Below are positions 9,558-18,826 of a DNA stretch of 64,000 nucleotides, piece by piece; position 1 is the stretch's first letter, and every line of letters starts with the position of its first letter. Below the pieces are notes generated by a model. That model did no database searches. It saw only the letters and a program-made list of their open reading frames with translations, and had not been told where the DNA came from. Made by a program: the position numbers and the translations under genes. The stretch covers positions 102,897 to 166,896 of the forward strand of contig PLYI01000054.1 of assembly GCA_003151735.1 (NCBI GenBank), read 5' to 3'. This DNA comes from Candidatus Bathyarchaeota archaeon. GTDB lineage: Archaea > Thermoproteota > Bathyarchaeia > Bathyarchaeales > Bathycorpusculaceae.

Positions 9558-9573
9558 ACAGAGGAAAAACCGA

Positions 9574-10572
9574 ATGGGAAAACTCGCTCCTGAAGACCTC
9601 CAAAAAATCTTGGGCTGCATAAAGAAGGATTTCCGAGTCATCGTTCCGCCCATGATTGGATATGATGCAGGTGTTCACCTTTTACATGGCAAATACGTGG
9701 CAGTTGCCACTGACCCATGCACCGGCGTTCCCAAAGAATGGTTTGGGTGGCTGCTCATCAATTATGCCGCTTCAGACGTGGCACTCTTCGGAGCAAAACC
9801 TGAATTCTGCACCATCAACCTCCTCGGACCCACAGGAACAAAACCTGAAGTATTCCAAAAAATAATGAAGCAAACATGCAACGCCGCCGACGAATTAGAT
9901 ATTGCCATAGTTCGCGGTCACACAGGCATGTACGGCAGCCTCAATGATATGCTTGGGGTTTGCACCGTTTATGGAAATGTAGAACCAAGGAAGTTGATTA
10001 CCCCAGGAAACGGCAAGGCGGGCGATTTGATTTTGTGCACAAAGCCCCTTGGTTTAGAAACAATCACCAACTTGTCGTTAACTTACCCAGCACTGGCACA
10101 AACAATCTTTGGGAAACAACAACAGAAAATCCTTGCGTCTCAGGTTCACATGCAAAGCTGCGTTCGAGAAGCACTTAAATTAGCGGAAACGAACGGTGTT
10201 CACGCTATGCATGATGCTACGGAAGGCGGGTTTATGGCGGCGCTCAACGAGTTGGCACAAGCCTCCAATGTAGGCTTTAAGGTGAAATGGGAACAGTTGC
10301 CGCTTAACAAAGAAATCTTGGCTTTGCAAAGCTACTTCAAGTTCAGCGATGAGCAGTTGTTGGCGATGTCTTCAACGGGCACTATTTTGGCAGCTGTTGC
10401 TCCTGAAGCACAGGGAAAAGTCAAAGCAGCCTTAACCAAGAATGGACTCTCAGCATGCTTTGTAGGGAATTTTACAGCAAACAAAGATCGGGTTCTAATT
10501 AAAGAAGGAAAAGAAACGCCTTTTCCACAGGTTGCCGAAGACCCATACACACTGATTTTGTCGGGAAAATAG
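9574..10572 (+). CDS. AIR synthase-related (PurM/HypE/ThiL superfamily) protein in the thiamine operon
   Basis: 332 residues with the two-domain PurM-like fold: GYDAGV and TDPCTGVP in the N-terminal ATP-binding half, HDATEGGF in the C-terminal half. It resembles HypE/SelD-like AIRS paralogues more than classical ThiL, although ThiL (thiamine-phosphate kinase) belongs to the same superfamily. ATG 9574 is used because GAGG lies 9 nt upstream; longer readings overlap thiT. It sits 16 bases behind thiT and so under the TPP riboswitch, which suggests a role in thiamine use, possibly phosphorylation of imported thiamine or its monophosphate. That role is inference. Confidence 0.85.
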   Translation: MGKLAPEDLQKILGCIKKDFRVIVPPMIGYDAGVHLLHGKYVAVATDPCTGVPKEWFGWLLINYAASDVALFGAKPEFCTINLLGPTGTKPEVFQKIMKQTCNAADELDIAIVRGHTGMYGSLNDMLGVCTVYGNVEPRKLITPGNGKAGDLILCTKPLGLETITNLSLTYPALAQTIFGKQQQKILASQVHMQSCVREALKLAETNGVHAMHDATEGGFMAALNELAQASNVGFKVKWEQLPLNKEILALQSYFKFSDEQLLAMSSTGTILAAVAPEAQGKVKAALTKNGLSACFVGNFTANKDRVLIKEGKETPFPQVAEDPYTLILSGK

Positions 10573-11451
10573 CTACTTTTTGAGTTCCCGTAGTACAAAG
10601 TTCACTATTTCTTCAGCTATGTTAACTTTCGCGACCATCTGCAGCCCTTTCCAGCCCGGTTGACTATTCACATCAACGATGCGTGGTCCATCTGGTCCTT
10701 CCAAAATGTCTACGCCAGCGATTTTGCAGCCAACAGCTTTAGCGGATTTTACGGCTATTTCCTCGAATTCTTTGCTGATTTTGGCTGGGGCAGGTTTTGC
10801 TCCTTGGCTATAGTTAGTTTTCCATCCTTTAGCTACTCTTCGCATCGATGCGACGACTTGGTTACCGATGACGAATGCGCGTATGTCTGAGTGTCCGTGG
10901 GGAACGAATTCTTGCATGTAGATTACGCCGTGGTGGAAGGTGATGGCTTTGAAGACTGTGTCGGCGATGTCTATGTCGTTTACGCGTGTGGCTCCTTGTC
11001 CGCGTGAACCGAAGATTGGTTTAACTACGACGTCGCCGCCAAGTTCATTGAAGGCCTTTAAGGCTTCGTTGACGCTCTCAGTAGCCAAGGTGCGGGGTAC
11101 AGGAACACCCTCATCCTCGAGGATGGCTAAAACATCGTATTTGTCAACGCAATGCTCGATAGCTGTCGGCGGATTAACCATGTAGAAGCCTTGGCGCTCC
11201 AGCTTGTAGAGCATATCCATTCTGAAAACCAGTTCCTCAAGCGAACCCCGCCCAATTGGACGAATGATAAGCGCATCCAAATCGTCTAGGATGCTTGTTC
11301 CGTTAACTTTAAAGTAAGGCTTGTATGCAAGTCTCGCAACGAGGCGTGGAAAAGTGAAGCATTCGTATGGGATGCCCCGTCTAGTTAGTGCTTCTCGGAC
11401 TTGCGTGCTGCTCCAAGCTTCCATATTACGCGTCATTATTCCAAATTTCAA
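10573..11451 (-). CDS. RimK-family ATP-grasp alpha-L-glutamate ligase
   Basis: 292 residues, complete ATP-grasp enzyme: preATP-grasp N-terminus, the DKYDVLAILEDEGVPVP segment, the VVKPIFGSRGQG nucleotide loop, and the metal-binding VDVNSQPGWKG near the end. Archaeal members include MptN and CofF, which add glutamate to tetrahydromethanopterin or F420, and LysX-like lysine/arginine pathway ligases; MptN-like is the closest impression. It abuts the convergent AIRS gene with no gap. The start is TTG 11451 (no ATG in front of the conserved KFGIMTRN); ATG at residue 6 is the alternative. Confidence 0.85.
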   Translation of the reverse strand: MKFGIMTRNMEAWSSTQVREALTRRGIPYECFTFPRLVARLAYKPYFKVNGTSILDDLDALIIRPIGRGSLEELVFRMDMLYKLERQGFYMVNPPTAIEHCVDKYDVLAILEDEGVPVPRTLATESVNEALKAFNELGGDVVVKPIFGSRGQGATRVNDIDIADTVFKAITFHHGVIYMQEFVPHGHSDIRAFVIGNQVVASMRRVAKGWKTNYSQGAKPAPAKISKEFEEIAVKSAKAVGCKIAGVDILEGPDGPRIVDVNSQPGWKGLQMVAKVNIAEEIVNFVLRELKK

Positions 11452-11569
11452 TGTAAATCTGTCCTTACTTTAGTCTTAGAACATGCTGAGAGATTGTGCT
11501 CTTAAAGTTTCTGGGAAGATGGAGAAAAATGGGAACTTCACAGTTCCGCTAAGCCAAAGATAAAATAAG

Positions 11570-12079
11570 CTATTTTCTGATTTTTCCTCTAAGTTCATAG
11601 GCAAGCGACATTACTGTTTCTTTATTTTTGCCTATCAAGTCACCGATGAATGCTCCTAAAACCAAGCAGATTGTTAGGGTTGTTGCGGCAAAGAAGTCTT
11701 CACCTAATGAACTTGCAATTTTAGAGATAACTCCAGTTGCATTAAAGGAAAGCACCATTGCAACCCAAATGCTGAAGCCAAAGATGGATGCTCCAACAAA
11801 AATGAACGTTGCTCGTTTATTGTAACCTGCGACAGTTCTAAACCCAATGTAGAATGCAAAGCCTAACACCGAAAGAATGCAGCCTAACATCAACAACTCT
11901 TTTTCCAGAGGAATCTGCGTTAAGACTCCATAGGCAAGAGTGAAAACAAGAATAATTAATGTCAAGGTTACCCAGTAAAATTTACTCTTCAAAAGGCTTA
12001 CTTGTTTTAGTTGTGCCTTAGACTGGTTCTTCTTCAGCTTGCCCTTTTTAGGATGCGCCTTCGGATAAGTCTTAGGCAT
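11570..12079 (-). CDS. Membrane protein of unknown function, four spans
   Basis: About 169 residues: a strongly basic N-terminus (many Lys and Gln in the first 28 residues), then four hydrophobic segments (about 29-50, 58-76, 88-108, 123-145) and a short basic tail. No family is recognised. The start is set at ATG 12079, with AAGG 5-8 nt upstream; the frame extends 8 codons further to a weaker start. Monocistronic between the RimK ligase and the divergent P-type ATPase. Confidence 0.6.
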   Translation of the reverse strand: MPKTYPKAHPKKGKLKKNQSKAQLKQVSLLKSKFYWVTLTLIILVFTLAYGVLTQIPLEKELLMLGCILSVLGFAFYIGFRTVAGYNKRATFIFVGASIFGFSIWVAMVLSFNATGVISKIASSLGEDFFAATTLTICLVLGAFIGDLIGKNKETVMSLAYELRGKIRK

Positions 12080-12232
12080 GAACCTTATGTCAAAATTAAG
12101 CACTTATTAATATTTCACAGAGTATCCAGCGAACTCTATGGTCTCTTTTTTTGCTGGATGAACCCAAAACTAACAATTAGAGAGATATGCCTTTAAGCGA
12201 CTCGCAAGTTTTTTTCCAGTGTTGATGACCTG

Positions 12233-14794
12233 ATGCGAGATATTGACGTAGACTCGATAACAGGCCTTTCAAGTGCAGATGTTTCGCGAAAGCTGAAAAG
12301 TGAAGGCTACAATGAACTTCCGTCTTCTGGAAAACGCAGCGTTTTCGCAATAATCTTTAGTGTCATTAAAGAACCAATTTTCCTGTTGCTTGTCGCCAGC
12401 GGCAGTCTCTACTTCATAATAGGCGATGTAACCGAGGGTCTGGTGCTCTTAAGTTTTGTCTTTGTCATCATCGGCATCACCGTTTATCAAGAGCAAAAAA
12501 CCGAAAACGCATTAGATGCCCTCAAAAATCTATCCAGCCCCAGAGCCCTAGTAATTCGGGACGGAGAACAAAAAAGGATTCCCGGACGTGAAGTTGTTTC
12601 AAAAGATAAGCTTATCCTCTCAGAAGGAGACCGTGTGCCAGCAGATTGCCTCTTATTAACATGCAACAACCTGATGGTTGATGAGTCGCTTCTTACTGGA
12701 GAGTCAGTTCCCGTGCGCAAGGTTGCTTGGGATGGTATAGAGCAAACGTATCGACCAGGCGGCGACGATTTACCCTATGTTTATTCTGGAACATTAATCA
12801 TTCAAGGTCAAGCAATTGCTGAAGCCCAAGCCACTGGACCAAAAACAGAAATGGGCAAAATCGGCACCGTTCTGCAGAAGGTTGAAAGAGACGAAACAAG
12901 GCTCAAACACGAGATCAGTCACATAGTTAGAAACAGCGCTACAGTTGGGCTTAGTCTATGTGCCATAGTAATAGTTGTCTATGGATTGACACGTTTTGAT
13001 TGGATAGACGGTTTCTTAGCTGGAATAACACTGGCTATGGCAATTTTGCCTGAAGAATTCCCTGTTGTCCTCACTATATTCCTTGCTTTAGGCGCTTGGC
13101 GGATGTCAAAGAAAAAAGTGCTTACCCGACAAGTTCATGCAATTGAGAATCTGGGTGGTGCCACAGTTTTGTGCGTTGATAAGACAGGCACCTTAACACA
13201 GAACAAAATGTCCGTACAAAAATTATTTGCAAACGGCAAAGTATGTGAATTAAAGTCACCAATAGAGTTGCCTCCTGACTTTTCTCATGAATTAATTGAA
13301 TTCAGCGTACTGGCATGCAAAAAAGACCCGTTTGATCCAATGGAAAAAGCCATAAGAAGTTTCACTGAGGGCGAGCTTGCAAAAACCGAGCATGTCCATA
13401 ATGATTGGCAGATAGTTCAGGAGTATCCGCTTTCTCAGAAGCTACTTGCGATGTCCAACGTTTGGATTTCACCCAGCGGCGAAGACTACATAATAGCATC
13501 GAAGGGTGCACCGGAAGCTATAGCTGATCTTTGCCATTTTGATGACGAAAAAACAAAGGCGTTATCTGTTCATATTCAAGCAATGGCAAGAGAAGGCCTA
13601 AGGGTGCTTGGCGTAGCGAAGGCGTCTTTCAAGCAAACTGGATTACCACCTGAACAGCACGATTTTGTTTTTAGCTTTATAGGGCTTGTAGGATTCGCAG
13701 ACCCCGTTAGACCAAACGTTGAGGGCGCTGTGAAGGAATGTTACAATGCAGGCATCCGCTTGGTAATGATTACAGGCGATTACCCATTAACTGCCCAGAA
13801 TATCGGTCGACATATAGGCCTTAAATCTCCAGAAAACTGCATCACAGGGCTCGAACTCGAACAAATGTCAGATGAAGAACTGAAACTCCGCATTAAAGAC
13901 GTCAATATTTTTGCTCGGGTTGTTCCTGAACAGAAACTTAGAATTGTAAATGCCTTCAAAAATGCAGGCGAAATTGTGGCAATGACTGGCGACGGCGTAA
14001 ATGATGCACCAGCTCTTAAATCCGCAAACATTGGCATTGCCATGGGTGGACGAGGCACTGACGTTGCAAGAGAATCTGCATCAATGGTGCTTTTAGATGA
14101 TGATTTTACTTCGATTGTTAGCGGAATCAGAATGGGTCGCAGGATTTATGACAACTTAAAGAAGGCTATAGCATACATTTTTTCAATCCATATTCCCATC
14201 GCAGGTATGTCTGTTCTTCCAGTATTGTTTGGTTGGCCTCTGATTCTGCTTCCAGTACACATCGTTTTCTTAGAGTTAATTATTGATCCCGCATGCTCAG
14301 TAGTTTTTGAAACTGAAGAAGAAGAAACCAACGTGATGAAGCGCAAGCCCCGCAGTATGGATAAAAAACTTTTCAACAGAGAAGCTGTTGTAGCGGCTTT
14401 CCTTCAAGGCTTTGTTGTTCTACTTATTGTGGTCTTAGTATTCGTTGTTTCTATTAATCGCGGGCTTGGTGAACCGACTGCTCGAACAATGGCGTTTGCA
14501 ACCATAGTTACTGCAAATTTGGCGTTGATTCTGACCAACAGGTCTTGGGAACACACAATCATCGGAACAATACGCAAGCGAAACAAGGCTTTCTGGTGGA
14601 TACTCGGGATAGCATCACTTGCTTTGGCACTCGTTATCTATGTCCCACAGCTCAGCAATCTGTTCCGTTTCAGCGCTCTTAGCCCAGTTAACCTCTTTAT
14701 CTGTATCGGTGCAGGTTTAGTTAGTATAATATGGTTCGAAATATACAAAGCTGCAAAAATAATAGTTAACCGCAAGAATCCAACTGTAGAATGA
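12233..14794 (+). CDS. Cation-transporting P-type ATPase (P2/Ca2+-type)
   Basis: 853 residues with the standard order: N-terminal cation-ATPase domain (1-70), actuator loop with TGES, the M4 motif PEEFPVV, phosphorylation site DKTGTLT, the KGAPE nucleotide-binding loop, hinge GDGVNDAPAL, and a C-terminal group of six membrane spans. Soluble heavy-metal domains and CPx motifs are missing, so this is a P2-type pump. PEEFPVV in place of PEGLP is typical of a prokaryotic Ca2+/Mn2+-like branch, but ion specificity is not certain. It exports or sequesters cations across the cell membrane. It faces a convergent Zn/Cd ATPase 37 bases downstream. Confidence 0.9.
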   Translation: MRDIDVDSITGLSSADVSRKLKSEGYNELPSSGKRSVFAIIFSVIKEPIFLLLVASGSLYFIIGDVTEGLVLLSFVFVIIGITVYQEQKTENALDALKNLSSPRALVIRDGEQKRIPGREVVSKDKLILSEGDRVPADCLLLTCNNLMVDESLLTGESVPVRKVAWDGIEQTYRPGGDDLPYVYSGTLIIQGQAIAEAQATGPKTEMGKIGTVLQKVERDETRLKHEISHIVRNSATVGLSLCAIVIVVYGLTRFDWIDGFLAGITLAMAILPEEFPVVLTIFLALGAWRMSKKKVLTRQVHAIENLGGATVLCVDKTGTLTQNKMSVQKLFANGKVCELKSPIELPPDFSHELIEFSVLACKKDPFDPMEKAIRSFTEGELAKTEHVHNDWQIVQEYPLSQKLLAMSNVWISPSGEDYIIASKGAPEAIADLCHFDDEKTKALSVHIQAMAREGLRVLGVAKASFKQTGLPPEQHDFVFSFIGLVGFADPVRPNVEGAVKECYNAGIRLVMITGDYPLTAQNIGRHIGLKSPENCITGLELEQMSDEELKLRIKDVNIFARVVPEQKLRIVNAFKNAGEIVAMTGDGVNDAPALKSANIGIAMGGRGTDVARESASMVLLDDDFTSIVSGIRMGRRIYDNLKKAIAYIFSIHIPIAGMSVLPVLFGWPLILLPVHIVFLELIIDPACSVVFETEEEETNVMKRKPRSMDKKLFNREAVVAAFLQGFVVLLIVVLVFVVSINRGLGEPTARTMAFATIVTANLALILTNRSWEHTIIGTIRKRNKAFWWILGIASLALALVIYVPQLSNLFRFSALSPVNLFICIGAGLVSIIWFEIYKAAKIIVNRKNPTVE

Positions 14795-14831
14795 AAAAAG
14801 CTCTAAACCTGTTTAAAGACAAAAATTTTAG

Positions 14832-16793
14832 CTACTTTATTCTTTCAAGCCGCAGAGTATTCAGCAGTAGCAGCAGGGTAACTCCATCGTCTCCTGAAGC
14901 CACTGTAAACCACAACGGCGTTAAACCCATCAAACCCAAAGCGCCCAAAATCAACTTTACAACCAATGAAGCAGCAATATTTTGCCTTGCAATAGTCATT
15001 GTTTTATCACTTAACTTTAGCAGATAAGGAATTTGGGCAAGCTCATCCTTCACTAATACGACGTCTGCTGATTCAAGGGCGACGTCAACTCCGCGTGCAC
15101 CCATGGCTATTCCAACGTCGGAAGCAGCAAGCGCAGGAGCATCGTTAACACCGTCGCCAACCATTGCTACAAGCCCGCCTTTCTTTTTCATGTCTTCAAT
15201 ACAATCCAGCTTATCTTCAGGCAGCAGCCCCGCATACACATCGCTAATTCCTAATGACTTCGCAGTGTCCTTGGCAATTTCAGCGCTATCTCCAGTTAAC
15301 ATGGCGGTTTTTATGTTCAACCGCTTCAAGGTGGTAATGGCTTTTAATGCGTCTTCTCTAACTTCGTCAGCAATACAAACCGCGGCTAAACCTACTTTAC
15401 CGACCGAGACACAGACAGCTGTGTGAATGTCGCCGGAAATAATTTCAAAGGCTTCTGTGCAATCACAGCCTAATTCACGCATGAACACCACGTTGCCAAT
15501 CGCTACATGTTTGCCGTTTACTAAGCCGACTATGCCTTTGCCTGGAACCTCTACCACATCAGTAACTTTGACTTTGCTAAGGTCAACGCCTCGTTCCATA
15601 GCCTTTCGAACAATAGCTTGTGCTATAGGATGGTTAGAGTACTGGTCCAACGCTGCAGCGTATGTTATTGCTTCATCCTCAGCTCGGGAAATGTCAACGC
15701 GCCTTATCTCGTGCACTGACTGTCGTCCAAGCGTCAATGTACCTGTTTTGTCAAAAACCACTGATTTGACGCGAGCAAGTTTTTCGATGAAGACGCCTCC
15801 CTTAATTATCACTCCCCTTTTTGCAGCAATCGTTATTGCGATGAAGACGGTTGCGGGAACAGAGATAATAAATGCGCTTGGGCAAGAGACCACAAGTAGG
15901 ATGAGGGAACGGTAAAACCACGTTCTAAAACCTCCGCCGACTAGGTAAGGCAAGGCTCCAGCAGTGAAAACTGCAAGAGCAATCACGATGGGCACGTAAA
16001 TTCTGGCAAATCTGTCAACCAACCGCTCTATCGTCGCTTTTCTCTTCTGAGACTCCACCACAAGCTGAACGATGCGTGAAACCAAAGTTTCGGTGGCTTT
16101 CTTGGTAACCTCAATCTTGAGGACACCAGTCGTGTTTAGGGTGCCGGCGAATACGCAGTCATTTACTTTTTTAGGCACAGGTACAGATTCACCCGTAACC
16201 AACGCTTGGTCAACATGCGAAAAACCATCAATCACGTTGCCATCTAACGGTATTCTTTCTCCAGGTTTGACAAGCAAAATCGCTCCTGTGTCAACTTGGT
16301 TAACATCCACACTTTTCTCTTGCCCCTCCTCTAAAACACGGGCTTTTTCAGGAATAACCTTAGATATTTTCTCAACTGTCCGCCTTGCTCTGTTCTGGAT
16401 GTATCCTTCAAAGTACTCGGCTAAACAGTAGAGGAACAGCACAGTGGCAGCTTCAAAACGGTAATCAAGGAAAAGAGCGCCTAAACCCGCAACCGCCATC
16501 AGAAACTCTACGCTGAAACGCCTCTCCAAAACCAGCTCCTTTAAGCCGACAACTCCAATGTAAATAGCCGCCGTCAGAACCGCAACGTAGTAGAAAATCA
16601 AGGATAAAGTTGCAGGAACGTTGAGGATTGGCATGGTGAAGCCAAGCAGCAAACCCTTAGCAAACAGGTCCAGTAAACCGCTGACAAGAATGGTTACGCC
16701 CAGCCAAACCGCAAACCCAACTAGCACTACCTTGTTGTCTTCTTCTCCTGTTACGGTTGTTTTTTTCTCTGGCTTCTCTTCGCACGTACCCAT
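14832..16793 (-). CDS. P1B-type heavy-metal (Zn2+/Cd2+) ATPase with CPS motif
   Basis: 653 residues. There is no N-terminal metal-binding CxxC domain. Membrane spans are followed by the TGES actuator loop, the ion-binding SCPSAFIISVP in M6, DKTGTLT, the HP-type N-domain (NHPIAQAIV), and GDGVNDAPAL. The last spans hold the P1B-2 signature residues: Lys in QNIAASLVVK and Asp in SGDDGVTLL. Together these indicate Zn2+/Cd2+ efflux. The usual CPC is CPS here, seen in some archaeal and bacterial CadA relatives. Start is ATG 16793. Confidence 0.88.
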   Translation of the reverse strand: MGTCEEKPEKKTTVTGEEDNKVVLVGFAVWLGVTILVSGLLDLFAKGLLLGFTMPILNVPATLSLIFYYVAVLTAAIYIGVVGLKELVLERRFSVEFLMAVAGLGALFLDYRFEAATVLFLYCLAEYFEGYIQNRARRTVEKISKVIPEKARVLEEGQEKSVDVNQVDTGAILLVKPGERIPLDGNVIDGFSHVDQALVTGESVPVPKKVNDCVFAGTLNTTGVLKIEVTKKATETLVSRIVQLVVESQKRKATIERLVDRFARIYVPIVIALAVFTAGALPYLVGGGFRTWFYRSLILLVVSCPSAFIISVPATVFIAITIAAKRGVIIKGGVFIEKLARVKSVVFDKTGTLTLGRQSVHEIRRVDISRAEDEAITYAAALDQYSNHPIAQAIVRKAMERGVDLSKVKVTDVVEVPGKGIVGLVNGKHVAIGNVVFMRELGCDCTEAFEIISGDIHTAVCVSVGKVGLAAVCIADEVREDALKAITTLKRLNIKTAMLTGDSAEIAKDTAKSLGISDVYAGLLPEDKLDCIEDMKKKGGLVAMVGDGVNDAPALAASDVGIAMGARGVDVALESADVVLVKDELAQIPYLLKLSDKTMTIARQNIAASLVVKLILGALGLMGLTPLWFTVASGDDGVTLLLLLNTLRLERIK

Positions 16794-16938
16794 TTTCTCA
16801 ATCCAAAATTCCCTGAAAACTGCTCGCTTACTAATTATAAAATAGGCTCTTAATAAAAAGAAATCTGTCAGCGTCTGTTGCGGGTGGGGTTTTGCAAAAT
16901 AATAAAAGGCAACTCAAACAAAATAAGGTTTGGCAAAT

Positions 16939-17847
16939 ATGCAGAAAAAAGTATTTTCAGCAATCGTTATCCTGGCGCTCTTAACTTCAGCGGCTTTTAG
17001 CCTTCAAGTTTCTTCCGTTGTTTCAGCCAATCTTGAAGGGTCAATTCCAGCGTTATCCATGCCCATTGAACACGTCAACTACACCATCACACGCATCAAC
17101 GGTACCTTATGGGCGAAAATTGATGGAAACTACCCAATCTACATCCAAAATCAATCGGTTTTTAACGGCGACTTGCCGATGGTTTACCCAATGCCGCCTG
17201 GAACAACCAACATCCATGTCACGTTAGGCGACCAGGAACTCATCTGGAGCAACTACACCCAATCATATCCCGACGCTCTGCATCACACTGCCATCGGCGA
17301 CTGGTGGATGATCTACAGCGTGCTTAGAAATGTTTCAGATTTTTTCGTCCTAAAAATCCATTATGAGCATCCACTTGAAATGGTTAATGGGAGCTACATG
17401 TTTCTCTACGACCTAAACATCAGCCCATACCTATCCCCGCAAAGCACCAACTCCACCGCATACTTCACAGTCCACATAGAAACCAACACCACCAGCCTGC
17501 GCGCCTATACCACGGAAACTGACACCAAATGGAACCCCATAAACTACACAACCACTACAGAAGGCTCCACAAATTTCGTTGAAATCCAAATGCATTCCGA
17601 ATATGACATACCTCTGCAGGGCGATTTAGTTGTGGTTTTCTCGGATGCTGAGCAAGTGTTGGAATTGTCAACCTGGATTATTCCTGTTTTTGTCGATGTT
17701 GTTTTGATTGGGTTGCTGCTTTACGTTAATAGAAAGACGATTCTTTCAGCTTTGTCTTCAAGAAAAACAGCTAAGACAGAATTTTCGTTTGCTTTTTTAT
17801 CTTGGTGTTTTTTGATTTGCGTGGGTCCAGCAGGATATTTTTTGTAG
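16939..17847 (+). CDS. Secreted or surface-anchored protein of unknown function
   Basis: 302 residues. An N-terminal signal peptide (MQKK then a hydrophobic stretch to about residue 30) leads to an extracellular, aromatic- and Asn/Thr-rich beta-type domain carrying many N-x-S/T sequons, the archaeal N-glycosylation signal. One membrane span (about 240-260) and a basic segment follow, with a final hydrophobic stretch ending GPAGYFL. No family is recognised. ATG 16939 is preferred to TTG 16930 because AAGG lies at a suitable distance. Convergent with the radical SAM gene. Confidence 0.65.
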   Translation: MQKKVFSAIVILALLTSAAFSLQVSSVVSANLEGSIPALSMPIEHVNYTITRINGTLWAKIDGNYPIYIQNQSVFNGDLPMVYPMPPGTTNIHVTLGDQELIWSNYTQSYPDALHHTAIGDWWMIYSVLRNVSDFFVLKIHYEHPLEMVNGSYMFLYDLNISPYLSPQSTNSTAYFTVHIETNTTSLRAYTTETDTKWNPINYTTTTEGSTNFVEIQMHSEYDIPLQGDLVVVFSDAEQVLELSTWIIPVFVDVVLIGLLLYVNRKTILSALSSRKTAKTEFSFAFLSWCFLICVGPAGYFL

Positions 17848-18000
17848 CTTGGTGGTTCCTCGAACCAAAAAGTGGAGTTTTTCTCATTTTGTTTTTCTCC
17901 AGCTAAAGGGCATGGACAAGTTGAGTTTAAAATCTTTTTGTTTTTCATAGGTTTTTGGGGTAGTACAGCAAGCCTTAAGGCTGTTTCTCGATTGGATTCG

Positions 18001-18627
18001 TCAGAAAAAGCAAGGAATGTAATCCCGAATTTTGAAGCGCACGCATAAACCATCCGCGACCATTTGCGCCTTCGCCAAATCCAATTCAGGCAGCCGCACT
18101 ACCGTAACCTCAACGTCAAGCACCAACTTGGTTCTGCGAATAAAATCCATCACCGCCTCGTAGGCATCTGGAAACGTGGGCTTGCAAATCTCCACGTAAG
18201 TTTCTCTGTCTCCAGCGTTCAAACTAACGCTAACCTTGTCAAAGCCAGCTGCCTTCAACTCAGCCGCAACATCCCTACCAGGATTCAAAGCGTAACCGTG
18301 CCCGTTCGTATCTAAACGAATTTGCAGCGGTCTCCCATAATGCTGCCTTACCCACCTTGCAACCTCAAGAAGCACATCCAGCCGTTCTATTGGTTCGCCG
18401 AAGCCGCAGAAAACTAGGCCATCCCAACTTCGCATGTGCAAAACTTCGGCAAGCTCAATTATAATTTGGGCGACGCTGGGTTCTTTTGTGAGTTTTAGGT
18501 TAAAGCCACCAACGCCGCGCCTGTAGCGTTTGAGACAGAAATAACAGCTGTTTGAGCACTGGTTGGTTATGTTTAGATAGAGTGTGTTGTCTATCCAGTA
18601 AACTGTCCTTGCTTTTTCTACCGTCAT
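18001..18627 (-). CDS. Radical SAM protein, TatD-associated type
   Basis: 208 residues. The [4Fe-4S]-binding motif is CSNSCYFC (CxxxCxxC) near residue 28, preceded by the YWIDNTLYLNIT stretch characteristic of the TatD-nuclease-associated radical SAM family. GFGEP serves as the SAM-binding glycine motif. The family is short and its reaction is not established. No TatD gene adjoins it here. ATG 18627 (MTVEKARTVYW) matches the family N-terminus; GTG 18642 would add five residues. Transcribed alone. Confidence 0.85.
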   Translation of the reverse strand: MTVEKARTVYWIDNTLYLNITNQCSNSCYFCLKRYRRGVGGFNLKLTKEPSVAQIIIELAEVLHMRSWDGLVFCGFGEPIERLDVLLEVARWVRQHYGRPLQIRLDTNGHGYALNPGRDVAAELKAAGFDKVSVSLNAGDRETYVEICKPTFPDAYEAVMDFIRRTKLVLDVEVTVVRLPELDLAKAQMVADGLCVRFKIRDYIPCFF

Positions 18628-18826
18628 ACTATGTCCCAGCACTTGGAATGGTTTATGTTGCAGCCTAAGAAAAACTATGCTCTATGCCACTGAATTTCAT
18701 CATGCTAATGGCTCCAAAAAACAACAATAGCACCTGCCCCCTTAGAGATTTGTAAAATCTTGTTTAGAACAAATAAAAACTTTGAAAATTTAAAGTACAA
18801 AAAAGAAAAAGAAGATTATTTTCTAT

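Noticed and set aside
12233..16793. Two neighbouring P-type ATPases as a single metal-resistance operon
   Set aside because: They are convergent, belong to different subfamilies (P2 and P1B) and have no shared regulator in view.
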